Origin: Roseofilum capinflatum BLCC-M114
GTDB taxonomy: Bacteria > Cyanobacteriota > Cyanobacteriia > Cyanobacteriales > Desertifilaceae
DNA: 64,000 nt
Reading direction: 5' to 3'
Assembly (NCBI RefSeq): GCF_030068505.1
Contig: NZ_JAQOSO010000055.1
Location: 1 to 64,000 of the forward strand
The position numbers and the translations under genes are program-made. This document shows, piece after piece, positions 1 to 7,884 of the stretch. Numbering within the stretch: the first letter of the stretch is position 1; every line of letters starts with the position of its first letter. A model generated the notes under the pieces. That model was not told the origin of the DNA. It saw nothing but the letters and a program-made list of their open reading frames with translations, and searched no databases.

Positions 1-39
1 CTCACTGCTCTTGCTTGAGTATTTGTACTACATTTTGTC

Positions 40-240
40 GTGCGGAATGTGGGTTATAGGGATGAAGTCGAAGCAGAGTATCAGGAAGTGCTGAAAACTA
101 GAGAAGAAATTCGTCAATACTGGCAAGAGCGAAATCGAGAGCATTTTGCGCGAATATCTGCTCATTCTCCCGCACCTGGAAAAGAACATTTATGGAAAAA
201 ACTTGAGGAGCAAAAAGCTAAACATTCCTCGAAAAAATAA
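40..240 (+). CDS. Small hypothetical protein (66 aa)
   Basis: This is a short, charged, helix-prone protein rich in Glu, Lys and Arg, with no domain I recognise. It starts at GTG 40. An in-frame stop at 16-18 means it is not the tail of a longer gene. Its stop overlaps the ATG of a second tiny reading frame at 240, the layout typical of small two-gene toxin-antitoxin-like units. That role is inference only. The next frame is cut short, so if this was an antitoxin its partner is probably lost. Confidence 0.45.
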   Translation: MRNVGYRDEVEAEYQEVLKTREEIRQYWQERNREHFARISAHSPAPGKEHLWKKLEEQKAKHSSKK

Positions 241-311
241 TGAAATTTTTGGTCGATTACAATTGGGATAGCTATGAGGAGTGCGAGCATCTTGCTCGCT
301 GGTTTCTCTAG
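240..311 (+). pseudogene. Truncated reading frame (23 codons), possible PIN-like toxin remnant
   Basis: The ATG overlaps the stop of the 66-aa gene. The frame begins MKFLVDYN, which resembles the N-terminus of PIN-like or DUF5615-like proteins, then runs into a palindromic repeat of the GAGCATCTTGCTCGC family and stops at TAG 309-311. The repeat appears to have interrupted or replaced the rest of the gene. With only about ten informative residues the family assignment is weak. Confidence 0.25.
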
Positions 312-325
312 CGAGCGAGACGTTT
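281..325. repeat. Palindromic intergenic repeat (GAGCATCTTGCTCGC family)
   Basis: CTTGCTCGCT and AGCGAGCGAG form an inverted repeat around a short loop. Related copies lie at 23045-23088 (16-bp perfect stem) and around 55030-55095. The rest of 312-529 shows no gene. It holds GC-rich repeat scraps (CCTGCGGACACACTACGCTACGC) and then presumably the promoter of the protease gene. Confidence 0.6.
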
Positions 326-529
326 GTCCTGCGGACACACTACGCTACGCATTCCTAAAGCACCAAATTAGCTGAAACAATCTACTACAGATAGATGTAA
401 TGCGTAAGTCTTGATGATAAGTTTACGGTCAACTATCAACACGCCCCTGTCCACTGGTATAATTACCTTCAGCTATGCCTTGTCTCTCTGGGCCAAGGTA
501 TTGCATTCTGTTTCATCTGCAATTCCTCT

Positions 530-2041
530 ATGATGTCTGCCATATCCAACAATTCCCTCACGTTCTTGATCTTACTGATTGCCCTGGGCATCTTGTTTTG
601 GGGCTTTCAACGCGCTCGCCCCTATGGTAAGTTGGGAATCCTGGCTTGGTTGCAGTCCGTGGTGCTGATGGTTCCCTGGTTGTTGTTTTTTGGGCTGTTT
701 TCCCTGGGAATTTATCTTAACCTGGCGGGAATTTTGTTTTTGCTGCTAGGTTCAACGGCAATTTATATTTTCTTGGGTAGGCAGTTGCGAGTATCGGGAC
801 AAGATGAGCTGTTGCGTCAACAGGTGGCTGAACGGTTGAAACAACGGGAAGAAAACACTTCGGCTCCGCTCAGTGACCAAGAGTTTGCGGGTCAGACGGG
901 AGAAACGCCTTCATTAGTCTCTTCAGAACCTATGGGTATCCCCACAGAGGAGTTGAATAAGATTAAGGAAATTTTTGGCATCGATACCTATTTTTTGACG
1001 GAAACCCTGCCGTATCAGGAAGGAGCGATTTTTAAGGGCAATTTACGGGGTGACCCGGATAAGTCCTATGAGAAACTTGCGGAGCGGTTAAGGGAGCGGG
1101 TTGGCGATCGCTATCGGTTATTCTTAGTGATAGGGCCGGATAATAAGCCAGTGGCGATCGTACTACCCCAAAGCCAAGACCCCAAACCCCTCACCCTGGG
1201 TCAAAAGGCTTTAGCCGCAGGTTTAGGCGTTGCCACCATTGCCACCAGTTTAGAAGCGGGGGGAATTTTCCAAGGCTTTGACTGGTTTAGTGAATGGACA
1301 AGGTGGCCGGAAGCGATGCCGATCGCCCTCGGCCTGTGGGTGATATTATTAGTCCATGAGTTGGGCCATCGCTGGATGGCGCAAAAATACCAAGTTCGCC
1401 TCAGTTTCCCCTTTTTCCTTCCCACCTGGCAAGTCGGTTCCTTTGGCGCAATTACCCGGTTTGAGTCTATCTTACCCAACCGCAGCGTCCTGTTTGATAT
1501 TGCCTTGGCCGGGCCAGCAGCAGGGGGTTTGTTATCCCTATTTCTGTTAATTTTGGGCTTATCCTTATCCCATCCCGGTAGTCTGTTTCAAATTCCCTCC
1601 CAATTTTTCCAAGGCTCAGTTTTGGTAGGAACTTTAGCGCGGGCAGTTTTAGGGGATGTGTTGCAAAATTCCCTGGTGGATGTGCATCCCTTAACCCTGA
1701 TGGGATGGTTAGGTTTAGTTCTCAGTGCCATTAATCTGATGCCTGCGGGTCAATTGGATGGGGGGCGCATGGTACAAGCGATTTACGGACGCAGAATTGC
1801 TGGAATTACTACGGTTGCGACTTTGATTGTGTTGGGGTTTGCCTCATTTGTGACTCCTTTGGCATTGTATTGGGCGATCGTTATTTTAGTCCTCCAACGG
1901 GATCTAGAACGACCGAGTTCTAATGAAATTACAGAACCTAATGATGCTCGCGCTGCTCTGGCTCTTTTAGCTCTATTTTTAATGATTGCCACCCTCATGC
2001 CCTTAACCCCCAGTTTAGCTGGGCGCTTGGGGATTGGGTGA
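530..2041 (+). CDS. Site-2 protease family (M50) intramembrane metalloprotease
   Basis: This 503-aa multipass membrane protein is probably a zinc-dependent intramembrane protease of the S2P/EGY family that cleaves membrane-bound substrates. The zinc motif HELGH is at residues 276-280, and the third ligand lies in a QLDGGR motif (Asp410), the usual M50 layout. Two hydrophobic segments near the N-terminus (about residues 8-25 and 45-85) precede a soluble region of roughly 130 residues, followed by the catalytic transmembrane core. It is a single gene; the start is the first of two consecutive Met codons. The substrate is unknown. Cyanobacterial homologues resemble the plant EGY proteins. Confidence 0.88.
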   Translation: MMSAISNNSLTFLILLIALGILFWGFQRARPYGKLGILAWLQSVVLMVPWLLFFGLFSLGIYLNLAGILFLLLGSTAIYIFLGRQLRVSGQDELLRQQVAERLKQREENTSAPLSDQEFAGQTGETPSLVSSEPMGIPTEELNKIKEIFGIDTYFLTETLPYQEGAIFKGNLRGDPDKSYEKLAERLRERVGDRYRLFLVIGPDNKPVAIVLPQSQDPKPLTLGQKALAAGLGVATIATSLEAGGIFQGFDWFSEWTRWPEAMPIALGLWVILLVHELGHRWMAQKYQVRLSFPFFLPTWQVGSFGAITRFESILPNRSVLFDIALAGPAAGGLLSLFLLILGLSLSHPGSLFQIPSQFFQGSVLVGTLARAVLGDVLQNSLVDVHPLTLMGWLGLVLSAINLMPAGQLDGGRMVQAIYGRRIAGITTVATLIVLGFASFVTPLALYWAIVILVLQRDLERPSSNEITEPNDARAALALLALFLMIATLMPLTPSLAGRLGIG

Positions 2042-2060
2042 TACAGCGCTTCGCGCGGTA
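2042..2060. repeat. TACAGCGC-type palindrome after the protease gene
   Basis: The sequence TACAGCGC-TTC-GCGCGGTA starts directly after the TGA stop and has one mismatch in an 8-bp stem. It belongs to the same family as 22964-22982, 36433-36455 and 38712-38730, all near gene 3' ends. It is followed to about 2088 by short TAATGGG/TAATAGG repeats. Confidence 0.6.
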
Positions 2061-2239
2061 ATGGGTAATAGGTAATGGGTAATGGGAAAACCATTTTTCA
2101 CACTATAGTTAATATTCGTAGGGTGGGCAGGGAATAAGCGGCATTATTCAAAGTCTACAACCCTACCCTGCCCACCTTACCCAGATACTTTAGTTAATTA
2201 TCCGGATTTGATATAATTTGAAAAACAGCTTGATTAACT

Positions 2240-2572
2240 ATGCAAATTCGGGACTACTTCAACTTTCTTGCCCCTGATGATATCCGAATCAAGGGCAGTC
2301 GTATCGGCATTGAAAGTGTTCTTTACGAGTATATTTATCGTGCCAAAACTGCCGAAGAAATTGCCCAACAATTTGAAACCATTACCCTAGAAGAGATTTA
2401 TGCCACTATTCTTTACTATTTACACCACAAAGAAGAGGTGAGTGCTTACTTGGCAGATTGGCTAGAGTTTTGTCGTCAACAACGAGAAGCGCAACAACAA
2501 AATCCTTCTCCTGCACGACAGAGGTTTCGCCAATTGAAAGCAAAAGCCGAAGTTAGAATTCTAATGTCTTGA
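2240..2572 (+). CDS. DUF433 domain protein
   Basis: This 110-aa protein has the DUF433 pattern: a short N-terminal segment, an IKGSRIGIESVLYEY-like strand and helix, then a helix-turn-helix-like stretch (AEEIAQQFETITLEEIYATILYYL). The tail is Gln/Arg-rich. DUF433 proteins are often antitoxin-like partners of DUF5615 toxins, but no toxin follows here. The 3' end overlaps the convergent Uma2 gene by 20 bp. The function in this organism is unknown. Confidence 0.75.
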   Translation: MQIRDYFNFLAPDDIRIKGSRIGIESVLYEYIYRAKTAEEIAQQFETITLEEIYATILYYLHHKEEVSAYLADWLEFCRQQREAQQQNPSPARQRFRQLKAKAEVRILMS

Positions 2573-3194
2573 CCCAATTCCTAAACATTTGCAGGGCTTG
2601 ACTACTCCCCGATACTTTACTTTCCTCGACAGATTGATTTACCCATTTAATAATGGGAATGTTGGGAAATGTGGGACTTTGCTCTGAGGTAATATACTGT
2701 CCACCTTGTAAGAGATGAATTTCTAATCCATTGGAGGAATAGCGCCAGAGTTCTAGTACCCCTAAACGTTGATAATGTTCTAAGCGAGTTCGAGAAGTCA
2801 GATCGATTTCTATGGCTAAATCAGGAGGGGGGTCAAGGGTCAAATCGAGTCGCTCTTTGCCAATAATTGCTGCTTGATTTTGAATATAAAAACAGGCATC
2901 CGGTTCAACTGCTTGAGTCATTTGGGCATTTTTTAAGGTAGTTGACCCTAACGATTCATAATTTCTCCCCTGTTCGTTCAGTAGGATTTTGACCATATCG
3001 CCAATGATTTCTTTGGCTTTTTCATGTTCTGGGAGAGGAACCATTATTTCTAATAACCCATGACTATAAGACAGCCTGACAGCAGGATGTTCGCCAAATT
3101 CAGTTAAAAAGTTGTCTAATTGCTGCCAGCTCACATTGTCTAGCAAGATTTGCTGCCCAGCTTGGATTTTGAGGGGGTTGAATTCTAACAACAT
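2553..3194 (-). CDS. Uma2 family putative endonuclease (DUF820)
   Basis: This 213-aa protein has the PD-(D/E)XK-like fold of the Uma2 family, which is greatly expanded in cyanobacteria. The EPDACFYI segment and the later PPDLAIEIDL segment carry the expected Asp and Glu-x-Asp active-site acids. It starts at ATG 3194, downstream of an AT-rich region. It converges on the DUF433 gene with a 20-bp overlap. The biological role of this family is not settled. Confidence 0.82.
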   Translation of the reverse strand: MLLEFNPLKIQAGQQILLDNVSWQQLDNFLTEFGEHPAVRLSYSHGLLEIMVPLPEHEKAKEIIGDMVKILLNEQGRNYESLGSTTLKNAQMTQAVEPDACFYIQNQAAIIGKERLDLTLDPPPDLAIEIDLTSRTRLEHYQRLGVLELWRYSSNGLEIHLLQGGQYITSEQSPTFPNIPIIKWVNQSVEESKVSGSSQALQMFRNWVKTLEF

Positions 3195-3320
3195 TAGAGA
3201 AAAAAGTGTTAGATGTAATTAATGGTATGATAATATATCATGCTTCAAAAGTCAATCATATATAGATAAGGAAGATGTTTATTTCTGTAGAATCCCTAAC
3301 TTTCAATTAACCTCTAACTC

Positions 3321-4028
3321 ATGAAAAGTCTACTGATTACCGGAACGGATACGGAAACGGGCAAAAGTGTCTTAACGACAGCCCTGATTGCTTATTGGCA
3401 AACCTATTATCCAAACCAGTCTCTGGGGGTGATGAAACCGATTCAATCTGGGGTGGGAGATCTGGAACTTTATCTCGATTTATTCACCCTCGACCAGTCT
3501 CCAGAATCGATTACTCCTCTCTATCTGCAAACTCCTGTAGCCCCTCCGATCGCCGCAGAAGTGGAGAATAGAACCATTGACCTTGCCCCTATATGGCAGG
3601 CGTTTACTAGCCTTCAGAAGAGCAAAGAGCGGGTGCTGGTGGAAGGTTTGGGGGGGTTGGGTTCGCCCATTACCCATGAGTTGGTGATTGCGGATTTGGC
3701 TAGGGATTGGAAGCTGCCGACGGTGTTGGTGGTTCCGGTTAAGTTGGGGGCGATCGCCCAAACCGTCGCTAATGTTGCCCTCGCTCGTCAATATCGCGTC
3801 CCTCTGATCGGACTGGTACTCAACTGCACCCATCCCTGCACCCCCACGGAGCAGGAACACTGGGCCCCCATTGACCTGATCGAGTCCCTGACGCAAATGC
3901 CAATTCTGGGCACACTCCCCTATTTAGAGAACCCCAGGGATGTCAAAAAACTGACTCAAGCAGCATCTAATCTTGACCTAGAGCGACTTTTTCAGCCATT
4001 AAAAATTAATAAAATTAAAGAAAGTTAA
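3321..4028 (+). CDS. bioD: Dethiobiotin synthetase
   Basis: This 235-aa protein catalyses the ATP-dependent carboxylation of 7,8-diaminopelargonic acid to dethiobiotin, the penultimate step of biotin synthesis. The P-loop GTDTETGKS is near the N-terminus (about residues 8-16). The MKPIQSG segment, the VEGLGGLGSPI segment and the VLNCTH region are typical of BioD. Length and start fit the family. It stands alone, with no other bio genes in the window. Confidence 0.9.
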   Translation: MKSLLITGTDTETGKSVLTTALIAYWQTYYPNQSLGVMKPIQSGVGDLELYLDLFTLDQSPESITPLYLQTPVAPPIAAEVENRTIDLAPIWQAFTSLQKSKERVLVEGLGGLGSPITHELVIADLARDWKLPTVLVVPVKLGAIAQTVANVALARQYRVPLIGLVLNCTHPCTPTEQEHWAPIDLIESLTQMPILGTLPYLENPRDVKKLTQAASNLDLERLFQPLKINKIKES

Positions 4029-4220
4029 TCGTTATTCTCTTTCAGTTTTGCGCTAGAATCCTGTTGCCATAGGCTTTTTTCTCTCATAAAGCAGAGAAAT
4101 CTCAAGGTGATTCCTATAGTATTTTTAGAAGGTTTAGAACCGTGTTATTGTCGATTAAAAACCTTTAAAAAGCGTTATTTTGACAACATGAAATTAGGGC
4201 AAATTACTGGATTAGCGTAA

Positions 4221-5174
4221 GTGATGAAACTGAAGAACCTACTTTTTTTACCTTTGCTGCTGTTAATGGCCTGTGGTTCTCAGGAGATGGGGTCTAACTC
4301 CAATTCTAGGGAAGCGATCGCCGCTTGTCCACCGCGAATGACCTTAGCAGTTACCGATATTGTGGGAGAAGAGCGCCTCAAAAACGAGTTTGGCGCATTT
4401 CAAACCGCTCTGGGAGAAATCTTAGGGATTCCCATTGACCTCTTTCCCATGAACGATCGCGTCACCGCCGTTCCTGCACTCCTCTTTGAGCGCATCGATC
4501 TCGCCCTAGCTGGCCCCTCTGAATATGTCCTCTTAAAAGCCAATGCTGATGCAATTCCCTTAGTCGGGATTACCCGTTCTGGCTATCATACGGTGATTGT
4601 GTCTAATGCTAACAGTGGTATTGAAACCTTAGAACAGCTCAAAGGTAAAACCCTAGGGATTCGGGAAGAGGGATCGACAGCGAGTCACTTAGGCGCTCTG
4701 AAAATATTAGCCGGGATGGGGTTAAAACCCAATGAGGATTTTAAGGTCGAAATTATTGGCAGCGATCGCGGATTAGTCGTCCTCAAGGAAGGTCAACTCG
4801 ACGCTTGGTCAGATGGCAACCCTCACTATCAGCGTGCCCTAGGAAAATACAATCTTCAAGCCTCAGATTTTACCCTAATTTCCGAGGGAGACCCGTTACC
4901 CAACGATCTGATTGTTGCTAATCCATCTCTGGATGCCAAGTGTATCACCGCATTGCAAGCTAGGATTGTTGAAAATGAAAGGAGGTTAATTGACGCGATT
5001 ATCGCCTCTCCAGCGAACCAAAAATATGCACAATCGCGAATGGTTGCTGCTCAAGACGAAGATTACGACCTGATTCGGGAAGGATATCAGGCGATCGGTC
5101 AAGAAGATTTACTTTCACCCACTGAAGAATCCGTTATTATTCATGAAACCACTCAAGAAAACATGGAGAAATAA
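4221..5174 (+). CDS. PhnD-like phosphate/phosphonate substrate-binding lipoprotein
   Basis: This 317-aa periplasmic binding protein of the PhnD superfamily has a lipoprotein signal peptide whose lipobox LLMAC gives Cys18 as the lipidated residue. The fold markers FPMNDRVTAVPALLFERIDLALAGPSEY and GIREEGSTASH match the phosphate/phosphite/phosphonate-binding family. No permease or ATPase gene is nearby. Instead a histidine kinase begins 3 bp downstream with a Shine-Dalgarno-like GGAG inside this gene's end. The protein may therefore be a ligand sensor subunit for that kinase rather than a transporter component (inference). Confidence 0.82.
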   Translation: MMKLKNLLFLPLLLLMACGSQEMGSNSNSREAIAACPPRMTLAVTDIVGEERLKNEFGAFQTALGEILGIPIDLFPMNDRVTAVPALLFERIDLALAGPSEYVLLKANADAIPLVGITRSGYHTVIVSNANSGIETLEQLKGKTLGIREEGSTASHLGALKILAGMGLKPNEDFKVEIIGSDRGLVVLKEGQLDAWSDGNPHYQRALGKYNLQASDFTLISEGDPLPNDLIVANPSLDAKCITALQARIVENERRLIDAIIASPANQKYAQSRMVAAQDEDYDLIREGYQAIGQEDLLSPTEESVIIHETTQENMEK

Positions 5175-5177
5175 CCC

Positions 5178-6923
5178 ATGAAAAAATGGCTGACCAACTG
5201 GCAAGTTTCCAGTATATTCCGAAAAATTGCTTACGCCAACTTCCTAGTGGTCAGTATTTCCATTACTGGAACAGTTCTAGGATTTTTCATCGGTGATTAT
5301 TATGAAGAGCAAGCGCAGAAAAACTTAACTCAAGCCACTCAACAAGAAGAGCTACTTCGCAGCTTAGAAACCTATATTCTTAAACTTCGCGCCCATCCTT
5401 ATAAACTCATTGGCACAGTCGAACAAGCGCTATGGTTTCGTTACGAAATTCAGCAGTTTGAAGAACATATTGATGATATCAAAAGTTTAATTAATGAACT
5501 TAATCAATTAGGAAGTCTTTCAGGAAGTGCCGCCCAATCGATTGATGAATTTTGTGAAGAGGCTGAGATAGCGATCGATCGGTATGAAAAACGCTTTCAG
5601 GAAATCTGGCCCCAAGTCGATCCCCTGCGATTATCACCGCAAAGCCGAGCAGAGGCTCAACAACAAGTTTTGCTTTCTGTTCTAGAAGATGAAACTCAAA
5701 GTATTGATGTTCAATTTGAGAAATTAACCAGTCAACTTGATAAACTGCTTGACATTTCCGAAGAGCAACAAGAAACCGCACACTTACAAACAAAACAGGC
5801 AAAAAAAATACGAAAATTAATTATTTCTATTAGTCTAGTTATTTCTACTTCTATGGCATTTATTTTGGCCATTTATACCGGACGAAAAATTGCGAGTCCT
5901 ATTGAATTAGTGACCAAAACAGCCCAAAAAGTAACCGCAGATTCCAATTATAATCTGGAAGCACCTGTGATTACAAACGATGAAGTTGGAATTTTGGCTA
6001 ATGCATTTAATCAACTCATTGTCAAGGTCAAAAAACAGATTTATGAACTATCAGAAGCACAATACTTTTTAGAAAAAAGAGTTGAAGAAAGAACCCATAA
6101 ATTACAGGAAGCTTTAGACTCCCTGCAAGAAACTCAGGCACAACTGATTCAAACCGAAAAAATGTCGAGTTTGGGTGAAATGGTTGCCGGAGTTGCCCAT
6201 GAAATTAATAATCCCGTGAGTTTTATCCACGGCAATATTACCCATGCCCAGGAATATATAGATGACCTTTTAGATTTATTACTCCTTTACCAAGAAGTTT
6301 ATGTGGATATTAAACCTGAAATTCAAAACAAAATCGAGGAAATAGACTTGGATTATATTCAATCTGATTTTCCCAAAATCTTAGCTTCAATGCGTATGGG
6401 AACCCGCCGAATACAGACCATTGTCTCGTCTTTAAGAAATTTCTCGCGTTTAGATGAATCAGAAGTCAAGGATGTTAATCTTCATGAAGGATTAGATAGC
6501 ACGTTAATTATTCTCAGTAGCAAAATAAAACCAGAAATTGAAATCATTAAACAGTATGGAGAATTGCCCCAAATTAATTGTTATCCGGCTCAAATCAATC
6601 AAGTTTTTCTCAATTTAATTGTCAATGCAATTGATGCGCTCTTGAATAGTGATGTAGAACCCAAAAAGATCTCGATCATCACGGATAGAATCAGCCGCAA
6701 TCGAGTTCAGGTTAAGATTGAAGATAATGGGCCGGGAATACCTAAAGAGATTCACCATAAGATTTTTAATCCGTTTTTTACCACTAAGCCAATTGGTGAA
6801 GGAACAGGGTTAGGTTTAGCGATTTCCTATCGCATTATTGAAAAACATGAGGGTAAACTTGAAGTTATTTCTGAAGTGGGTCAAGGCACTACTTTTAAAA
6901 TCACGCTTCCCATAAAATCCTAG
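5178..6923 (+). CDS. Membrane sensor histidine kinase paired with a PhnD-like lipoprotein
   Basis: This 581-aa kinase has transmembrane helices near residues 14-38 and 212-235 around a roughly 175-residue extracytoplasmic helical region. HAMP, a coiled coil, HisKA (GEMVAGVAHEINNP, phospho-acceptor His341) and a HATPase domain (N-box NLIVNAIDAL, then DNGPGIP and GTGLGLAI) follow. It forms a tight operon with the PhnD-like lipoprotein. No response regulator gene is adjacent, so its partner is encoded elsewhere. Ligand and output are unknown. Confidence 0.88.
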   Translation: MKKWLTNWQVSSIFRKIAYANFLVVSISITGTVLGFFIGDYYEEQAQKNLTQATQQEELLRSLETYILKLRAHPYKLIGTVEQALWFRYEIQQFEEHIDDIKSLINELNQLGSLSGSAAQSIDEFCEEAEIAIDRYEKRFQEIWPQVDPLRLSPQSRAEAQQQVLLSVLEDETQSIDVQFEKLTSQLDKLLDISEEQQETAHLQTKQAKKIRKLIISISLVISTSMAFILAIYTGRKIASPIELVTKTAQKVTADSNYNLEAPVITNDEVGILANAFNQLIVKVKKQIYELSEAQYFLEKRVEERTHKLQEALDSLQETQAQLIQTEKMSSLGEMVAGVAHEINNPVSFIHGNITHAQEYIDDLLDLLLLYQEVYVDIKPEIQNKIEEIDLDYIQSDFPKILASMRMGTRRIQTIVSSLRNFSRLDESEVKDVNLHEGLDSTLIILSSKIKPEIEIIKQYGELPQINCYPAQINQVFLNLIVNAIDALLNSDVEPKKISIITDRISRNRVQVKIEDNGPGIPKEIHHKIFNPFFTTKPIGEGTGLGLAISYRIIEKHEGKLEVISEVGQGTTFKITLPIKS

Positions 6924-6972
6924 GGTGGGTAGCAGGGGGTTTTCAAAGTCCGGGGAAATCTTTAAAAGAAAA

Positions 6973-7035
6973 GATCCCCCCTTGCCCCCCCTTAAAAAAG
7001 GGGGATTTTCCGCAAGCGGACATGAAAGGGGGATC
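6973..7035. repeat. GATCCCCC inverted repeat with a nested TCCGC/GCGGACATGAA element
   Basis: An outer repeat runs from GATCCCCC to GGGGGATC. It is interrupted at 7009-7026 by TCCGCAAGCGGACATGAA, a small palindromic element found again at 7080-7098, 55001-55018 and 55117-55135. The copy at 7080-7098 also sits inside another palindrome (TAGCGCT...GCGCTA). The 6924-7229 gap otherwise holds no gene that I can see. Confidence 0.7.
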
Positions 7036-7229
7036 AAGATGTCCCACATAACAGCGAAAACTGCTGTCTTATAGCGCTTTCCGCTTCGCGGACATGAACG
7101 CGCTAGGGAATAGGGAATAGGGTTGTGGTATAATTTTGAGAATAAAAAAACCCTGCTTATTAAGGGTAATTTAGGGGGATCTCAAGAGAAAAGCTATATG
7201 ATAGATAACCATGGATCGATCTGAGTATT

Positions 7230-7709
7230 ATGGCCATTGAAATTGAACGCAAATTTCTAGTCAAAGGAGACAGTTGGCGAGGATTAGGCAAAGCTATCCA
7301 CTATCGCCAAGGTTATATTCGCACTGAAAATCATGCAACTGTGCGCGTGCGAATTGCCGGAGATCGGGGCTACTTAACCCTGAAAACCTTACCCTCTGGG
7401 TCTTCTGGCATTCGTCGCCTAGAGTATGAATATCCCATCCCCTTAGAGGATGCCCAGGAAATGCTAGAGTATTTGTGCGATCGCCCCCAAATCGATAAAA
7501 CTCGCTACACCTTTAACTGGGGCGGCATGGTTTGGGAAGTTGATGAATTTGCCGGAGACAATCAAGGCTTAATCCTCGCAGAAGTTGAACTCACCGATGC
7601 CAATCAAGAGATTCAATTACCGGAATGGGTGGGTGAAGAAGTATCCGAAGATTACCGGTATTTTAATTCTTATTTAGCCAGCCATCCCTATAGTCAATGG
7701 AAGTCTTGA
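7230..7709 (+). CDS. CYTH domain protein (inorganic triphosphatase-like)
   Basis: This 159-aa protein starts MAIEIERKFLV, the ExExK signature of the CYTH triphosphate tunnel fold. It continues with the expected YRQGYI, TVRVRIAGDRGYLTLK and EYEYPIP strands that place basic and acidic residues in the tunnel. Small bacterial CYTH proteins of this size usually hydrolyse inorganic triphosphate. The exact substrate cannot be told from sequence. It appears to be monocistronic. Confidence 0.87.
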   Translation: MAIEIERKFLVKGDSWRGLGKAIHYRQGYIRTENHATVRVRIAGDRGYLTLKTLPSGSSGIRRLEYEYPIPLEDAQEMLEYLCDRPQIDKTRYTFNWGGMVWEVDEFAGDNQGLILAEVELTDANQEIQLPEWVGEEVSEDYRYFNSYLASHPYSQWKS

Positions 7710-7718
7710 TAGTATTTT

Positions 7719-7830
7719 GCCCTCTCCCTTTCATGTCCGCAGGAAAATCCCTCTCCCTAAATCCCTCTCCCACGGGAGAGGGACTTTTCCCCCTTCTCCT
7801 GCGGGAGAAGGGGGCAGGGGGATGAGGGGC
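7719..7830. repeat. CCCTCTCCC / GGGAGAGGG repeat block
   Basis: The block has alternating CCCTCTCCC and GGGAGAGGG units with a half-copy of the TTCATGTCCGC element at 7730-7740. It lies just upstream of the gene at 7885 and creates a spurious Pro/Arg-rich in-frame extension of that gene, which I exclude. Confidence 0.6.
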
Positions 7831-7884
7831 AGCCATTACATAACTCATTTAGGTTTGCTATATTTTCAAATAAATTCTAATTTT

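Noticed and set aside
7717-7884. N-terminal extension of the HExxH protein gene
   Set aside because: The extra codons translate a CCCTCTCCC repeat block; ATG 7885 gives a normal N-terminus.
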